Below, one piece after another: positions 11,541-22,574 of a stretch of DNA of 64,000 bases. A model generated the notes under the pieces. The model had not been told where the DNA came from. It was given only the letters and a program-made list of their open reading frames with translations, and did no database searches. Numbering within the stretch: the stretch's first letter is position 1; each line of letters starts with the position of its first letter. The stretch is from the NCBI GenBank assembly GCA_018398805.1, contig JAGFBZ010002251.1:124001-188000 (forward strand). The letters are read 5' to 3'. The DNA is from Hirundichthys speculiger (Eukaryota > Chordata > Actinopteri > Beloniformes > Exocoetidae). The translations under genes were made by a program, and so were the position numbers.

Positions 11541-14298
11541 GTCATGATTCCCCCTCAGCTCAGCTGTGATTTAAAATGTGTCACTGTGTGCAAAGATCTC
11601 TGGGCTACGACACCCTAAAATACTATTAAAATACCTAGAAAGCGACCTTTCTCTCATTACTGGGTAAGATGCTGGTAATGTCTGAGGGTTGATCATATCA
11701 ATCAAGTTGAGTTTGTGAGGCTTTAAAACCTGATCCAGTAACTCAGAGGTCGGGGGTCTAGAACCCACTACCTATCTCTGCAAGCAAATACAACAAAATA
11801 AATAAATCTGCCTCCAGAGGAACTGTTTGTAGAAGCGAAGAAATGTTCAGTCGTTGTCAATTAGACGAGAAGAAAGATGCAAAACAAAAAAAGTAACAGC
11901 TTCTCTTGGAAAAAAAAAAAAAAACTTGTTAACATAATTATTGCAAAAATGACTATTTTTGTGGTACGATCAGTTGGTGATGTTAGCTGCAGACACACAG
12001 TCAAACAGCTGACAGCTGTCAAACAGCTGGATTTAAACAGGTGTCACCTGAACTCAGGGCCGTTCTGTCTCCGTTCACCTGGAGCTGCTGAACGCTGCTC
12101 AAACATTCAATTTTTCTTACTGAAATCATCCAGGTCCCTCTAAAGTTAAAGAAAATCTAATCTTTTAGCCCGCTTATTAGCCAGCTGTGCAGACACATCT
12201 GCAGATCAGACTGACTGTGACAGATGTGACAGCGTTGGGTTTTACTGGGCCGTCATTTTGTTCAGGAAAAGAACTTGGGCGTGCACAAAAAAACACAGAT
12301 TTCAACATTAAATCTGAATTTAAATTGTTTTTCCGTGCAGGCTACAGTTTGGATCCAGACTTCACCTCCGGAGCAGCATGAAGACCATGTTCACGCTGCC
12401 GGTCCACATCTGGATTTCAGCATCGTCATCGATACGAAAGCCTGATTTACAGCAGTTTGTTGACACTGCTAATCTAACATCTGTATGGCAACCTCCACAT
12501 CCAGCTGTGAGCAGGTTTCAGCAGAAATCACCTCCGTACTACAAACCTACTCCGGATTTACAACATCTGCATGTAAACTGAAGAACGTGCGCGCGTTAGT
12601 GATTTCCAATTGATCGCAGGTGCTCGTTAATTAGCATGTAGCCCGCCCAGGGACCACCGGAGTCTCATGTGATCGTGTAACCTTCGGGTAAACTCACGAA
12701 TCTCAGCCGAGGATCAAGCCGAGCGGTCTGCTTTGGAAACGCTCCCGGTTAGACCCGAGGTCGGAGCGAACCGGGAAGACGGAGCTTCCGTTTCCTGAAC
12801 ATCCGGAGTTGATGCAGACCACCAGGGTCGCCGCGCAGGTGTCCGTCAGCGGTAACAGCCCATGAAGAGGCATTAACGTTGTCATTTATGAGCGCTCCTC
12901 AATCATGATGCTACACATGGTTGGAGGCGGGAGGAGGTTTTGATCGTAGCGGCGAAAAGTTCGTAACAACCAGCATCTTCATGGTTTTGTTCCGCACAGG
13001 TTTCATGACCGAGGCCCAGCGAACAGATGTGAACAGTCCAAATGGAGGTCGGCTGATCTGGCGCCAACGGCGATTTCCAAAGTTACAAGGAAGCAGGAGA
13101 GACGGGCGACGCTTATGTGTTAAAGCTCTGTTTTCTGTCGGTGCAGCCGCGTTAGCCGCCAGCCAGCCATACGGCTAATTCTCTGAGCTAGTCGTAGTTG
13201 TTGTTCATGTAGCTAGTCACATAAGAGGCTATTTAAGATCTTATTTGAGCAACCAGAGCATGAAATCTGGGCTGGCAATGTGAACATTGCTGAGGATACT
13301 TCAGAAATGTATATCAAAGAAACAAAGTAAACAACATCCTCCATAAACGGGGTGATCACTGTAGGATAGTTCAGGTCATGAAACTTGTTCGTGTTTCCCC
13401 AGTTTCTGATTTCCAGAACGACGTGAATGTCGTAGACGTCGGCTATCGCTGCAAGTTAAAACCAAAAAGGGTTGTTGGAACGTTCACGTCCTCACTGTTC
13501 AGACCCAGCGGTGTTAGCTGTGACACAAATCCCCCCCACAACTAATACTTTATATCTACTCACGAAGCACGACGGGAAAAAGAAGAGCTGCAGGGGAAGA
13601 TCTGCGCTGCGATGGAAGACGACGGCTGTCGGCCATTTGCACCTTTTTTAAAACCACAAGCTCACAGGTTTGATGGCTGTTGGACTCTTTTTCTTGTCCC
13701 AGCGCAGAGTTTGTTGTTCACGTTAAAAAGCACTTTGGTTTCGTCACGCCAACGTAGAACAGTCGCCACTCCGTAAACCGATATGTGCCCGCAGCGCACG
13801 GGTGTCTGAGCGCTCGAGAGCTCGCTGGTGAACCGTGAGGACTCGGTACGTTTCCGTGTCGGGTGAGAGTATTGCTGTCGACGTCTGCGGACAATTTGGA
13901 AGCTGCGCGTCAATTTAGAAAGTAAGAAGAGAGCGGGAAATAAATGTGGAGACAGAAACAGGTGGATGGAGAGGAGGCAGAACAGTTAGATACGAAGCGG
14001 TACAAGCTAGAGGATGAGGATCATTATTTACCACTAGAAAGGTCCAAACCGATCAGCTGTAATGGTTGGCCTTTTTAGTGGCAGATTCACGGCTGATCTG
14101 AGGACAGCAGGTTGCACCAGGAGGTAAACCTCACAGACATGGAGAAGGAAAGAAAAGGACACAACAACAACAACAACAAAAAAAAACAAAAAACAGCTGA
14201 GGTTCGGAGGATAAAGGAGAGTCCACGACAGATTTTTTTTTTTTTCTTTATCGTTGACCTGACGACTGACGAGAAGAGAAAGGCTTCTGAGGACGCGC
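11541..14298. other. region 3' of the syn3 stop codon; may include 3' UTR
   Basis: About 2.8 kb immediately downstream (minus strand) of the stop codon. Part of it must be the syn3 3' UTR, but the poly(A) site could not be placed. Several 60-90 codon frames occur without recognisable domains. The AT/GC-balanced stretch at about 12590-12680 looks unique and could be conserved noncoding DNA; that is a guess. Confidence 0.4.
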
Positions 14299-14422
14299 TC
14301 AGTCGGAGAAGAGGCTGGCGAAGGACTGGCGGAGGCTGCGGATGGTCTCGGCTTTGGCCTCGTCGTCGGTCAGGCTTCCTCGTAACGTCTCGGTGAAGGT
14401 GTTGGTCAGCGACTGGGATTTG
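14299..14422 (-). CDS. syn3: synapsin III last exon, domain E and stop codon
   Basis: 124-nt terminal coding exon. After one base completing Asn it reads KSQSLTN...DDEAKAETIRSLRQSFASLFSD and then TGA. This is domain E, the C-terminal signature of the a-type synapsin isoforms, used in vesicle clustering and synapsin self-association. KAETIRSLR and SFASLFSD are diagnostic. The usual Lys before SFASLFSD in the mammalian sequences I recall is Gln here. Acceptor is CTCCTGCACAG. A 190-codon open frame covering 14087-14659 on the same strand crosses this exon in the wrong frame and is a shadow. The 3' UTR must lie below 14299; no convincing minus-strand AATAAA was seen close by. Confidence 0.95.
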
Positions 14423-14496
14423 CTGTGCAGGAGAAAAGTCGTTGTTGTACACAAAGAGGAAAGACCCCACCCCCTTTACACAGATGAAACCAGTGC

Positions 14497-15320
14497 TTAT
14501 AGACCTTACCCCATCCGCCATTGGCGTATTGTCCCACAGAGTGACGCTTTCACCGGCTCGCAGGTTAACAAGTGTTTTTCTCTTTCTACAAATATATATT
14601 TTTCTAATGTCGAGTCGGTCGAGTGGGAATACATGTTCCGTCATAAACTGTACCAACAATGGCGTGAAAATTCAACAATGGAAGAAGAAAGTATGCGAAA
14701 TACACAAGCCTTTACTGCACGAAGACTGCCTTGTTTGCAGAACAAGAAGTTAGGAAGACGTGGGTGAAAAATATCAACAGAAAGGACTTTGTTCCAAATG
14801 AATACAGCCGGGTGAGTTTTTGTTAACATTCAATCTCGTACTACTCATAGTCTCGCTGAGAGTCCCGGACGATTCTGGCTGAAAGAACAGCAGTATGAGG
14901 CTACTTATAGGATACAAGCCTATAAAACAATGAATGAATGAATGAATTAGGAGAATGATAAAATAAATTAAATATAACATTAACACATAGCCTAATTTAC
15001 CGCTAACGTTAACGTTACAGTAGCATAATCTTTATGGCTTGTTGATGTTAGTTATAGCCAGCGTTGCATTTTTCACGTATTCCCACAGTTTTTAATGTTT
15101 GATTATGGGAATAGATCATGCTATTTCCATAACCAATCATTAAAAACAGCGATAAACTACCTTCATCTGTAACTGTAATCCAAGACATGTCTGCGTTATC
15201 AGTAACAGATGCTCCACGCTGCTGTGTTTGGGTTAGTTGGTGGAGCACCGCACACTCCGGTTATGTCTGGGCCACTAGGGGGCGCATGTCCACAATTTTT
15301 AAGTCGAAAAGGTGTATAGA
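14497..15320 (+). mobile_element. probable THAP-domain transposon fragment in the last syn3 intron
   Basis: Plus-strand frame around 14600-14753 reads TCSVINCTNNG...WKKKVCEIHKPLLHEDCLVC, the start of a THAP-type zinc finger (C-x4-C). After a frame break it continues WVKNINRKDFVPNEYSR and meets a donor-like CGG|GTGAGT at 14811. Fish transposons of the P/ISL2EU type carry such domains. Weakly inverse termini TATAGACCTT and AAGGTGTATA suggest the span given, but the ends are uncertain. Inserted opposite to syn3 and partly between its last two exons (the right edge is close to the linker exon). Confidence 0.5.
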
Positions 15321-15342
15321 GAAAAGAAACGGCGAGACTAAC

Positions 15343-15499
15343 TTCAGCTGCGGGGACTGCTTCTGAGCTCCGGGCCCAGAGGAGGCGGGGATGGGACCGG
15401 GCTGGAAGGCCTGACTGGGGGAGGTGGTGGCCGACCGGGCTCTCTGAGGGGAACCCTGGGCCGACTGGGAGGGGGAGGCGGAGGCGGAGCGGTGTCCTC
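15343..15499 (-). CDS. syn3: synapsin III linker exon (Ser/Pro/Gln-rich)
   Basis: 157-nt exon encoding a low-complexity linker rich in Ser, Pro, Ala and Gln (SASASPSQSAQGSPQRARS...QKQSPQL). This is the synapsin linker between the C domain and domain E, the region that binds SH3 proteins and carries kinase sites in the family. It is much shorter than the mammalian linker. A second reading frame in the same bases is almost pure proline, so frame choice rests on phase: GA completes the Gly begun in the 19-nt exon, and the final AA plus C of the last exon gives Asn in the hallmark QLNKSQSLTN. Acceptor is CGCTGCAG; donor is GAA|GTTAGT. Confidence 0.88.
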
Positions 15500-15604
15500 C
15501 TGCAGCGAGCACACAAACACGCATTAACGGTTCAGCTGCACCAACCGTTGCTTCACTTTACTGCCTAAATGTGGAGCACATGTAATAATCAAGCGTCAGC
15601 TCAC

Positions 15605-15623
15605 CTCGTCTGGGCTGAGCCGT
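15605..15623 (-). CDS. syn3: synapsin III 19-nt microexon in the linker
   Basis: A very short exon inferred from splice signals and phase: acceptor CTACTACTGCAG, 19 coding bases reading TAQPRR plus one base, then donor GAG|GTGAGC. Its single leftover G joins GA of the following exon to make Gly, keeping the Ser/Gln-rich frame open. It lies 119 bp after the previous exon and 105 bp before the next. Without it, joining the flanking exons would leave the linker and domain E out of frame, so it is needed for the frame seen here. It is too short to be recognised by homology; RNA evidence is the proper test. Confidence 0.72.
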
Positions 15624-15742
15624 CTGCAGTAGTAGAGACACAGAGATAGATGATTAGTTACAGAGATAAGCATGAACAATCACCCTACCTTTCAGACATT
15701 GATACAGACATTTACAAGCAGAAAGTAGTGTCAGTTGTGTAC

Positions 15743-15874
15743 CTTCACCGAGGAAGGCAGAGGCGTGGAAACTCCCAGCAACACTTGGGCCATCTTGTTG
15801 ATGACCAGCTCTGTAATCAGCTGTTTGTCCTCCTCCACGTGCTCACCGATCAGAGGCATGGAGCTGTCCATCAC
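15743..15874 (-). CDS. syn3: synapsin III exon (end of C domain, [12 protein letters not shown])
   Basis: 132-nt exon, 44 codons, phase 0 at both ends. It opens [19 protein letters not shown] and continues through an amphipathic segment ([15 protein letters not shown]) to a variable tail. This is the last helix region of the synapsin C domain before the proline-rich linker. [15 protein letters not shown] is the synapsin III version; synapsin I has GDHQDED and II has [13 protein letters not shown], from memory. Acceptor is CTCTGCAG and donor AAG|GTACAC. The Val joins the IIE of the preceding exon to give the family motif [11 protein letters not shown]. Confidence 0.95.
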
Positions 15875-16624
15875 CTGCAGAGACGCGTCAAAGACCCAGT
15901 CAGACGGCTTCAGGAGCTCAACCCCCTCCTGAAATGCTGCAGCGCGCCCACTAGATGGCAGCGCTGCATCGGCTCTGCTCAGACCGAGATGATGGACCCG
16001 CTGGTGCGCGGCCAGGAGTGATGAGTCACTGTTTCTAGATCACATGTACAACTGAGGAGTCTGCCATTGTTGAGGCCGCGGGGTAAAGACTTTACAACCC
16101 TCTGCTGGCCTTAAATCCAATTAACGGCCGGATGAGTCCGACTGCATGTTCCCATGCACCGTGGAGCTCTTTAGGAAGCCCGTCATCGTACATCTCTCTC
16201 AGCGTAACCTCTAAACTGTAACAACTGCCGCAGGCTGCTTTATTTGGAGGCTGAAAGTACAAAGAGGGTTTCTTTTAAGCACATATTTAGCCCGATAATG
16301 AATCACATGAACTGAAGAAGAGAAACTGACCCCTTCCTTATTTAGGTTTTGTTTTTTTTTTCAGTGCCATCTCAAGTCTTCCAGGAAGGTTAAGTGAATC
16401 CCGGGTAAATATTTGATGCCGGGGCATGACTCGGTAGTGCAGCAGCAACAACAAGGAAAACTTTCCCACCGCTTGAGCTGGCGTGCACATGCACGTGCAC
16501 CAGCCACCAGCCCTCCTCCCTGAGGACCAAAACAAACAGCAGCGGCGTGGCTGCTGCCGCTACTGCGCCGCGCCCCGGCCGCGGGCCGTAAACCAGCGCC
16601 GGGCCCGGGTGCGCCTCTGTCACG

Positions 16625-16654
16625 GTCTCTCTCTCTCCCTCTCTCTCTCTCTCT
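16625..16654. repeat. (CT)n microsatellite, interrupted
   Basis: CT dinucleotides with one CC interruption. Confidence 0.9.
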
Positions 16655-17386
16655 GTGGGTCGTATCAGGGCTGTGGTATAAATGCTTTCTAAAGGGCACC
16701 TCTGTGTGAGCCGCGTTCTGAACATCTGGAGGTCTATTGTTTGGTTCTGACTGCAGTTATGTGACTTAAAAAGGCATAAAACGCAGCCCGGATTCATCAC
16801 CAAGGTTTCCACGTCACCGTCCAGGATCCACTCCCCTGGATACTGTGGAGGAAAAGCCCAGGCAGCAGAATTAAATCATTAAATAATGACGTCTGTCATG
16901 TTATTTTTTTTTTTTATGTTTTGCTCTGTGTTTTTGTGACACAAATAAGACCAACGTTGTACTTGTGGCTACAACCTCCCTTCCCTTCTTTCAACAACAG
17001 ACCGTGTTGTTCTGGAGACCCGGTGGAGCAGCTGCCCCAGTTAGGGGGTCCCATCCCCAACTGTTCCAGTTATCTCTGTCACGTCTTTTCTTCTTCCTGT
17101 TTCATCCCTCGGTGTTTTTAAGATTCTTCCGTTCCTTCACGCTGATGCTGCTGTTGCTTGGTTACAACGTCAGACTGGTGCGGACCACCAGTTCATGAGT
17201 CTGGACTTGAAGATCCCACAGGTACCTCCAATTGTGACTTCAGGATAGGGCTATTTTATATACAGTGTATACATAAAGATGAATATTACACCCAGTGACA
17301 GCTGAGGTAATATCATTGATGTAAATCGAAAACAGAATGGGCCCTAAAATTGAGCCTTGTGGCACACCTTTTGCTAATAGGACATA

Positions 17387-18117
17387 CAGCGGTACCTCTA
17401 CTTACGAAATTATTTTGGTTCTGGAAGTAGTTTCGTAACCTGAAACTTTCGTAAGTAGAGACGCGTTTTCCATGTAAATGCCCTAATCCGTTCCAAGCCC
17501 CCCAAAATTTGGACATAATTTTTTAAATAAATTATAAATAATACATGAATTGACATAAAAACCTGTAAGAAATACATGTTAAAACTAGAAAAGCACTCAG
17601 AGAGCGCAGACCTCCACTAAACGCAACAATTATCGAAAATTTGAAAGTGATCCAGAATCCAGGATTTCTTCTGGATCACACCCAAAATGAAATCAGTTCG
17701 TCCTTTTCAAATTTCTGACAACTCCTGAAAATTTAATCAAAATCCATCCATAACTTTTTGAGTTATCTTGAACACAGACAGACAAACGGATAAATGCCGC
17801 CGAAACATAACCTCCTTGGCGGAGGTAAAAATTGTTTGTTTACCTGGTTGCTGGGTTACGCTCATACAGACAAGGGGCCCTCCTAGCCAATGGGATGCCA
17901 GGTAGATGCTAAGCGATAGCCAATGGCAGAGCAGCTCGGACGCACCGCTTTCAAACCAAGATACAGAGCCGACAAGTACGTTTACGTTCGGTAAACTATT
18001 TTTGCCTTTCGTATCCTGAAATTTATTTCGTAACAAGAGGCAATAATTTTCCTGTTGAGGCATTTCGTAATCTGAAAATTTCATATGTAGAAACGTTCGT
18101 AAGTAGAGGTACCACTG
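17387..18117 (-). mobile_element. pogo/Tigger-type element, copy 1, with an insertion
   Basis: 731-bp element with TA on both sides (17385-17386, 18118-18119) and inverted ends built on CAGTGGTACCTCTACTTACG. Relative to the copy at 61502-62605 it is inverted: its left end matches that copy's right end (TCCAAGCCCCCCAAAATT, GGTTCTGGAAGTAGTTTCG). It lacks the transposase tail and is interrupted at about 17584-17827 by another repeat. Confidence 0.88.
17584..17827 (+). mobile_element. CTCCGCCAAG-family repeat, copy 1, nested in Tigger
   Basis: Begins AAAAGCACTCAGAGAGCGCAG, ends CTTGGCGGAGGT; the CTCC...CTTGG ends are inverse to each other in the better preserved copy at 47343. Compared with that copy it lacks about 170 internal bases. 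It preserves the uninterrupted sequence ATCCATCCATAACTTTTTG, which is the empty-site version of the hAT insertion at 47685. Confidence 0.8.
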
Positions 18118-18300
18118 TATATATAAAATATGCACACACACACACAAATGAGTTCACTTGTATGACCCTCAGGATAATATTCTGTCTGTCGGCATCTGAT
18201 GCACAATTTCCACTCTTCATTAATGAAGTGGATTGTGAGACTAATGTAAGGCTCCATTTTGTGCGACTTGACCACGAGTCCGTAGTAAAACGGACTAAAG

Positions 18301-18668
18301 CAGACATTTCCAAACTTCCGAATACCAAGGCCCAATCTAAAATGTGAAAAACCTCTGTGACCCATTCAAAACTTTAAACACCACTTTGATCAACATACAA
18401 GGCTAATAGCTACATTCCAATATTAATGTAAGGGGTCAACAAATAAGGTGTCACTTGTCATGTTAAGATTACAGTAGGATAATACTCAGTTGGTTTGTTT
18501 TATTATTTCTAAATATTTTTAAATAATGTGATTTTTTAAATCATTAACATATTTTTAAAAAATTGAGGATTCAAAACATATTTCTTAATTTTAATGATCT
18601 CTCACGGCCCACCTGCAGTACCCTGACAGCCCACCAGGGGGCTGCAGCCCACACTTTGGGAATCACTG
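18301..18668. mobile_element. hAT-type MITE, copy 2 of family A (inverted)
   Basis: 368-bp inverse copy of the element at 201-581, ending CCCACACTTTGGGAATCACTG. Duplications GACTAAAG and GGCTAAAG (18293-18300, 18669-18676) differ at one base. Confidence 0.9.
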
Positions 18669-21600
18669 GGCTAAAGTACTTGTGGCTAGCTAACTCGTAG
18701 TGTCCATCAAGTGTCTTTATCACTTTTTTTCCACCGTAAGAAATGGCGCCATGACCTGAGACAAGTATTCAGTAATGGCATTTGTCACTTAAATCCATTT
18801 TGATTCTTTTTATCGTACAAAGTGACCGACGTTGCACCAGTCTGTTTTTACTAGCACTTCCTCCTCCTCACCTCGCTCCACGTTTGCAACCGCTGCCTTG
18901 TTTTCACATTCACTTTCGACCTAAGTCAAATCGCTGTAAAAATCTCTACCGTTAGCTACATTTATATCGTTTCTACCGTATACCGCTCATACCGCTCTTC
19001 TACTTCAGGGCTAACCGTACACAACTGCAGCTACTTGACTATTTCCTACGCTTTTTTCTTGGGGCTTCTTGCACGACCTGCAGGTCTGGTCTGGTGGACC
19101 TCTGCTGAAATGTTTTGCACGCAAACTAAAGCGATGAAGTAATGACTGGTGCTTGATAAAAGGGGAGGACATCATATTAGTTTTGATAAGACGAGCAAAC
19201 ATCTAGGACATTTCATCACAATCCATCCAGTTGCTGTTATCTGACCTTCTGACTGACATCTTGCAAGTGCATGGCTGCAATCTGGTTGAAAAAAAGCCCG
19301 AGATAAGCTCTGATATTGTTAGATTGAAGAACAAACAAAGCTGAACTTGTAAGAAGACGTAGAACAACAGTGTCCTTGCTTTCTACCTGCACACGGCTCT
19401 GTTTCCTTGTTTTTCAGAGTTGTTGAACGTCTCAGACTGTTTGGGTTCATGCTGTTCTGGACAGCATTAGTGAGCCTTATAAAGCCCTTCCTTTACAGCG
19501 TGTGCCCTGCTTCTTGGCGAGGATTCGGTGGTGAGAAGGGGTGTGGCGCCATGTTTTGGTCAGTTGAGTCACCGTCACACGGGACTGAGCGGAGGCCCGG
19601 CCGGCGTTCGCCAGGCCCCACTTCAAACGGCGTGTGGCGGGATCCGCCCTGCTGATTTATTAGGATACGGAGCGGTTCGGCGGAGGCCCGGAGCTGCTGC
19701 TGCTGCTCCCTTTCAGCGCCGGAGCACATTAGTGTTACTGAGCAGCGCCGTCCGTCCACGCGATGTTAGCAGATCCGTGGGAAAGTTCACGGAGCACATC
19801 ATTGAGCTCGGTGACAATTACGATGCAGTCACGGCGTGACGACAGGCAGACGGTTTCCTGGGAAAACAGCTTCAGCTCGGTGATAACACCCGTTCTGCTC
19901 CTCCCTGCTGCAAGACTCGACTTTGACACGTTTCCACGTTTCAAATATATGCACTATTCCGGTATCATGTAAGCATTACGCCCATTGCTCTCCTTCCTGT
20001 GAAGTATTGCGGCATTTTAGCATCAGACGATTGTTGCAACGTTTCAAAGAAAAGGTCCATTTTCGTCAACGTGAGAACATGTAAAATCTTTTATATAAAC
20101 TTCTAAACAAGTGCATTTTATGATGATATTGTACAATTATGGGATGTAGTTGCTACCAGTGCTACATCATCATCATCAGGACATTGGGATCATTTGAAAA
20201 GAATGATGCAGGGCAGAGTGGGCGGAGCCTGAACAGCCACACTCGTTTCACAGGTACTCGTCCCATTCACAGCCATTTCTACCAGTATGGTACGAAAGGA
20301 ACCAGTTGCAACAGGACGGGGACGTGCTTCATGCGGTGACTCAAACAGGAGCTCTTGATCTTTTTCCCTGAATCACAGCATAATCACCAGCATCTGGACT
20401 TTTAACAGACACTCCCATTAACAGATGAATAAACCAGTGTTAGATGGTCAGGTTGGCTTCCTTTAAACCCAAAATAAAAGACCCTACTCATCACATGATT
20501 CCTGTAAATTTGTGAGTTCAAAATCCAGACTTTTAAAATAAAGAAATACAACATTGCACACAGACCAACCATATTGATTGATCCAGATGTTCTAATCTAG
20601 AACAGTGTCATCATGGTGACTTCACCTTCAAAGTATGTCTTTAAAGGACACATATGCTCTTTTTAAAGACTGACACCATTTCCTGAGGTCTTAATAAAAT
20701 GCCAAAATACTAAAGATATACAACATACACCAGATTTGTTCACAGCAGACAGTTTTAGGGGGCGGCAGCCATCTAATTCAGCTCAAGCCCCCAACTTATC
20801 AGTTTGTGCATCTTTTAAAATCATAGGCTCTATAAGAAGAACTGGACAAATCCTTCATGACATAACCCATACGATTTCTGAGGAGTGATTTTGAAGCGTC
20901 TTTTTCCTCGTCCTGGGCATCAGGCCTTGAAGTCAGCTGGAACACGCCCACATTATGTCAGCCGCTGCAAATTTAGTTTGCCTCGGTTCATGCTAACGTG
21001 TGATGCTAGCTAATGTTGCCTTACGCTCACTCTGATGAGTGTGATGTCTCCACCAAAGCAACATTTAAAACGAGTCGTGTAAAGCAAGTGAAGTCGAGTA
21101 AAATGAGGACAGGTGGAAATCGGATCAAGCGGAACCAGCTGGCTCTTGGCTACTTCGGCCCAGCCGCTGAGGAGGGTCGAAGGAGCTGCGGAGCTCCTGG
21201 TGGACATCTGCAGAACGGCCTTCAAATGGGAGCAACGATAGCTACTTCACATGACTTTGGTTCTCCCCCAAGGCCAACCCAAAAACTGGTCATGGCAGTA
21301 CAGTTAACAGCACAGCAGACGATATAATCGTCACAATTAAACCAGATATACTCCGTTAGGTCTTAGTTAGGGCTGAGAAATTAGTCAAAATTAATTGACA
21401 TTCAGAACCAATAACTAACATTATCTTGCCCATCTAAATCATTTCAATTTCTGAGATTGTTCGGAAAAAATTGTTAATGTGTATGCATTTCCCTTCATTT
21501 ATTTAAAAAATGTCCACGTTCTAATAAAAATGTTGTCAGTGTTTAATGGGGGCAAAAAATAAAACACAGTATGTTCAGGTAATCGTGATATTGATTTGAG

Positions 21601-22574
21601 GTCGTATCAGGCAGCTCTAGTTTTAGCCATGAGACAAAGAGATGAGAGATGAGACTGATGTGCCAGCCTCCTAGTGGTCAGTCGAGGAACTGCAGCTAAA
21701 CCTTGTTCCCAGGTGACATCAGACCTGTTTCTAGTTTGACTTCTGGGGACTTTTCTCTGCATGTTCTCCCCTTGTACCCCAACTTCATCATGTTCAATCA
21801 TGTTGCTTTTTTGTACCTTTATGACCTAAATGTTTATGAATGTTCACAAACTGGATTATGATGTTTCACGTTTGCTTGGTATTAAATCACAGTTGCTTTA
21901 TAACAAGTGATCATGACATTGTTCTACGGCACATATCTTTGATTGGCCAGGCACTGTTTTGTTTAATTTCATGTGGTTGACATAAAGCAAAGCTTCCTGT
22001 ATGAGGTCGCTTCTGTCGTTTAATCATCACGCCATGTCAGATCCAGTCACATGTCACGCCACCTCACTCCTACAGAGGGACAGAGTTAATGAAGTTCCTC
22101 TGAGCAGCTCATTACTTTTCATTAGGGAGAAGGTCTCACAGCTGTTGTCTTTGCACCGACGTAAAAACAGATCCCCAGCAGACAGACTAACGAGTCTTGG
22201 ACATTTATTAACTCTGAAACGAGTGGACGCAGAGGAACGCTGAGACTCAGCACTGGTTCCTCCGTCCGGACCGTCCACAGTTCAGACTACACATCCTCCA
22301 GGGATATTTCAAGATATTTCCTGAGATAGTTTGCATATTTTTTTTCAGGACTCACTTGCTTACCTCACCCCGCTCATAGATAGGAGGAGGAGTGATACCA
22401 TGTTCTCGGCCTAAAAATGGGTATGACAGAAGCCCCAGACAGGCCTGTTTCCTCAGATTTGACGGCACAGGAACTTGTTCTAAAAACAAAACTGATTGCT
22501 CATGATGCAGTTATTTGTCTTCTTCTATCTGGCTTTTAAAAAAAAAAACTTTCAATTTCACTTCTTACACAGTA

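Noticed and set aside
14087..14659. 190-codon minus-strand open frame, the longest in the window
   Set aside because: It runs through the last synapsin exon in the wrong frame and through its splice acceptor; the family sequence KSQSLTN...SFASLFSD is in another frame.
15343..15499. Polyproline reading of the linker exon
   Set aside because: That frame hits a stop at the exon end and does not join QLNKSQSLTN; the Ser/Gln-rich frame does.
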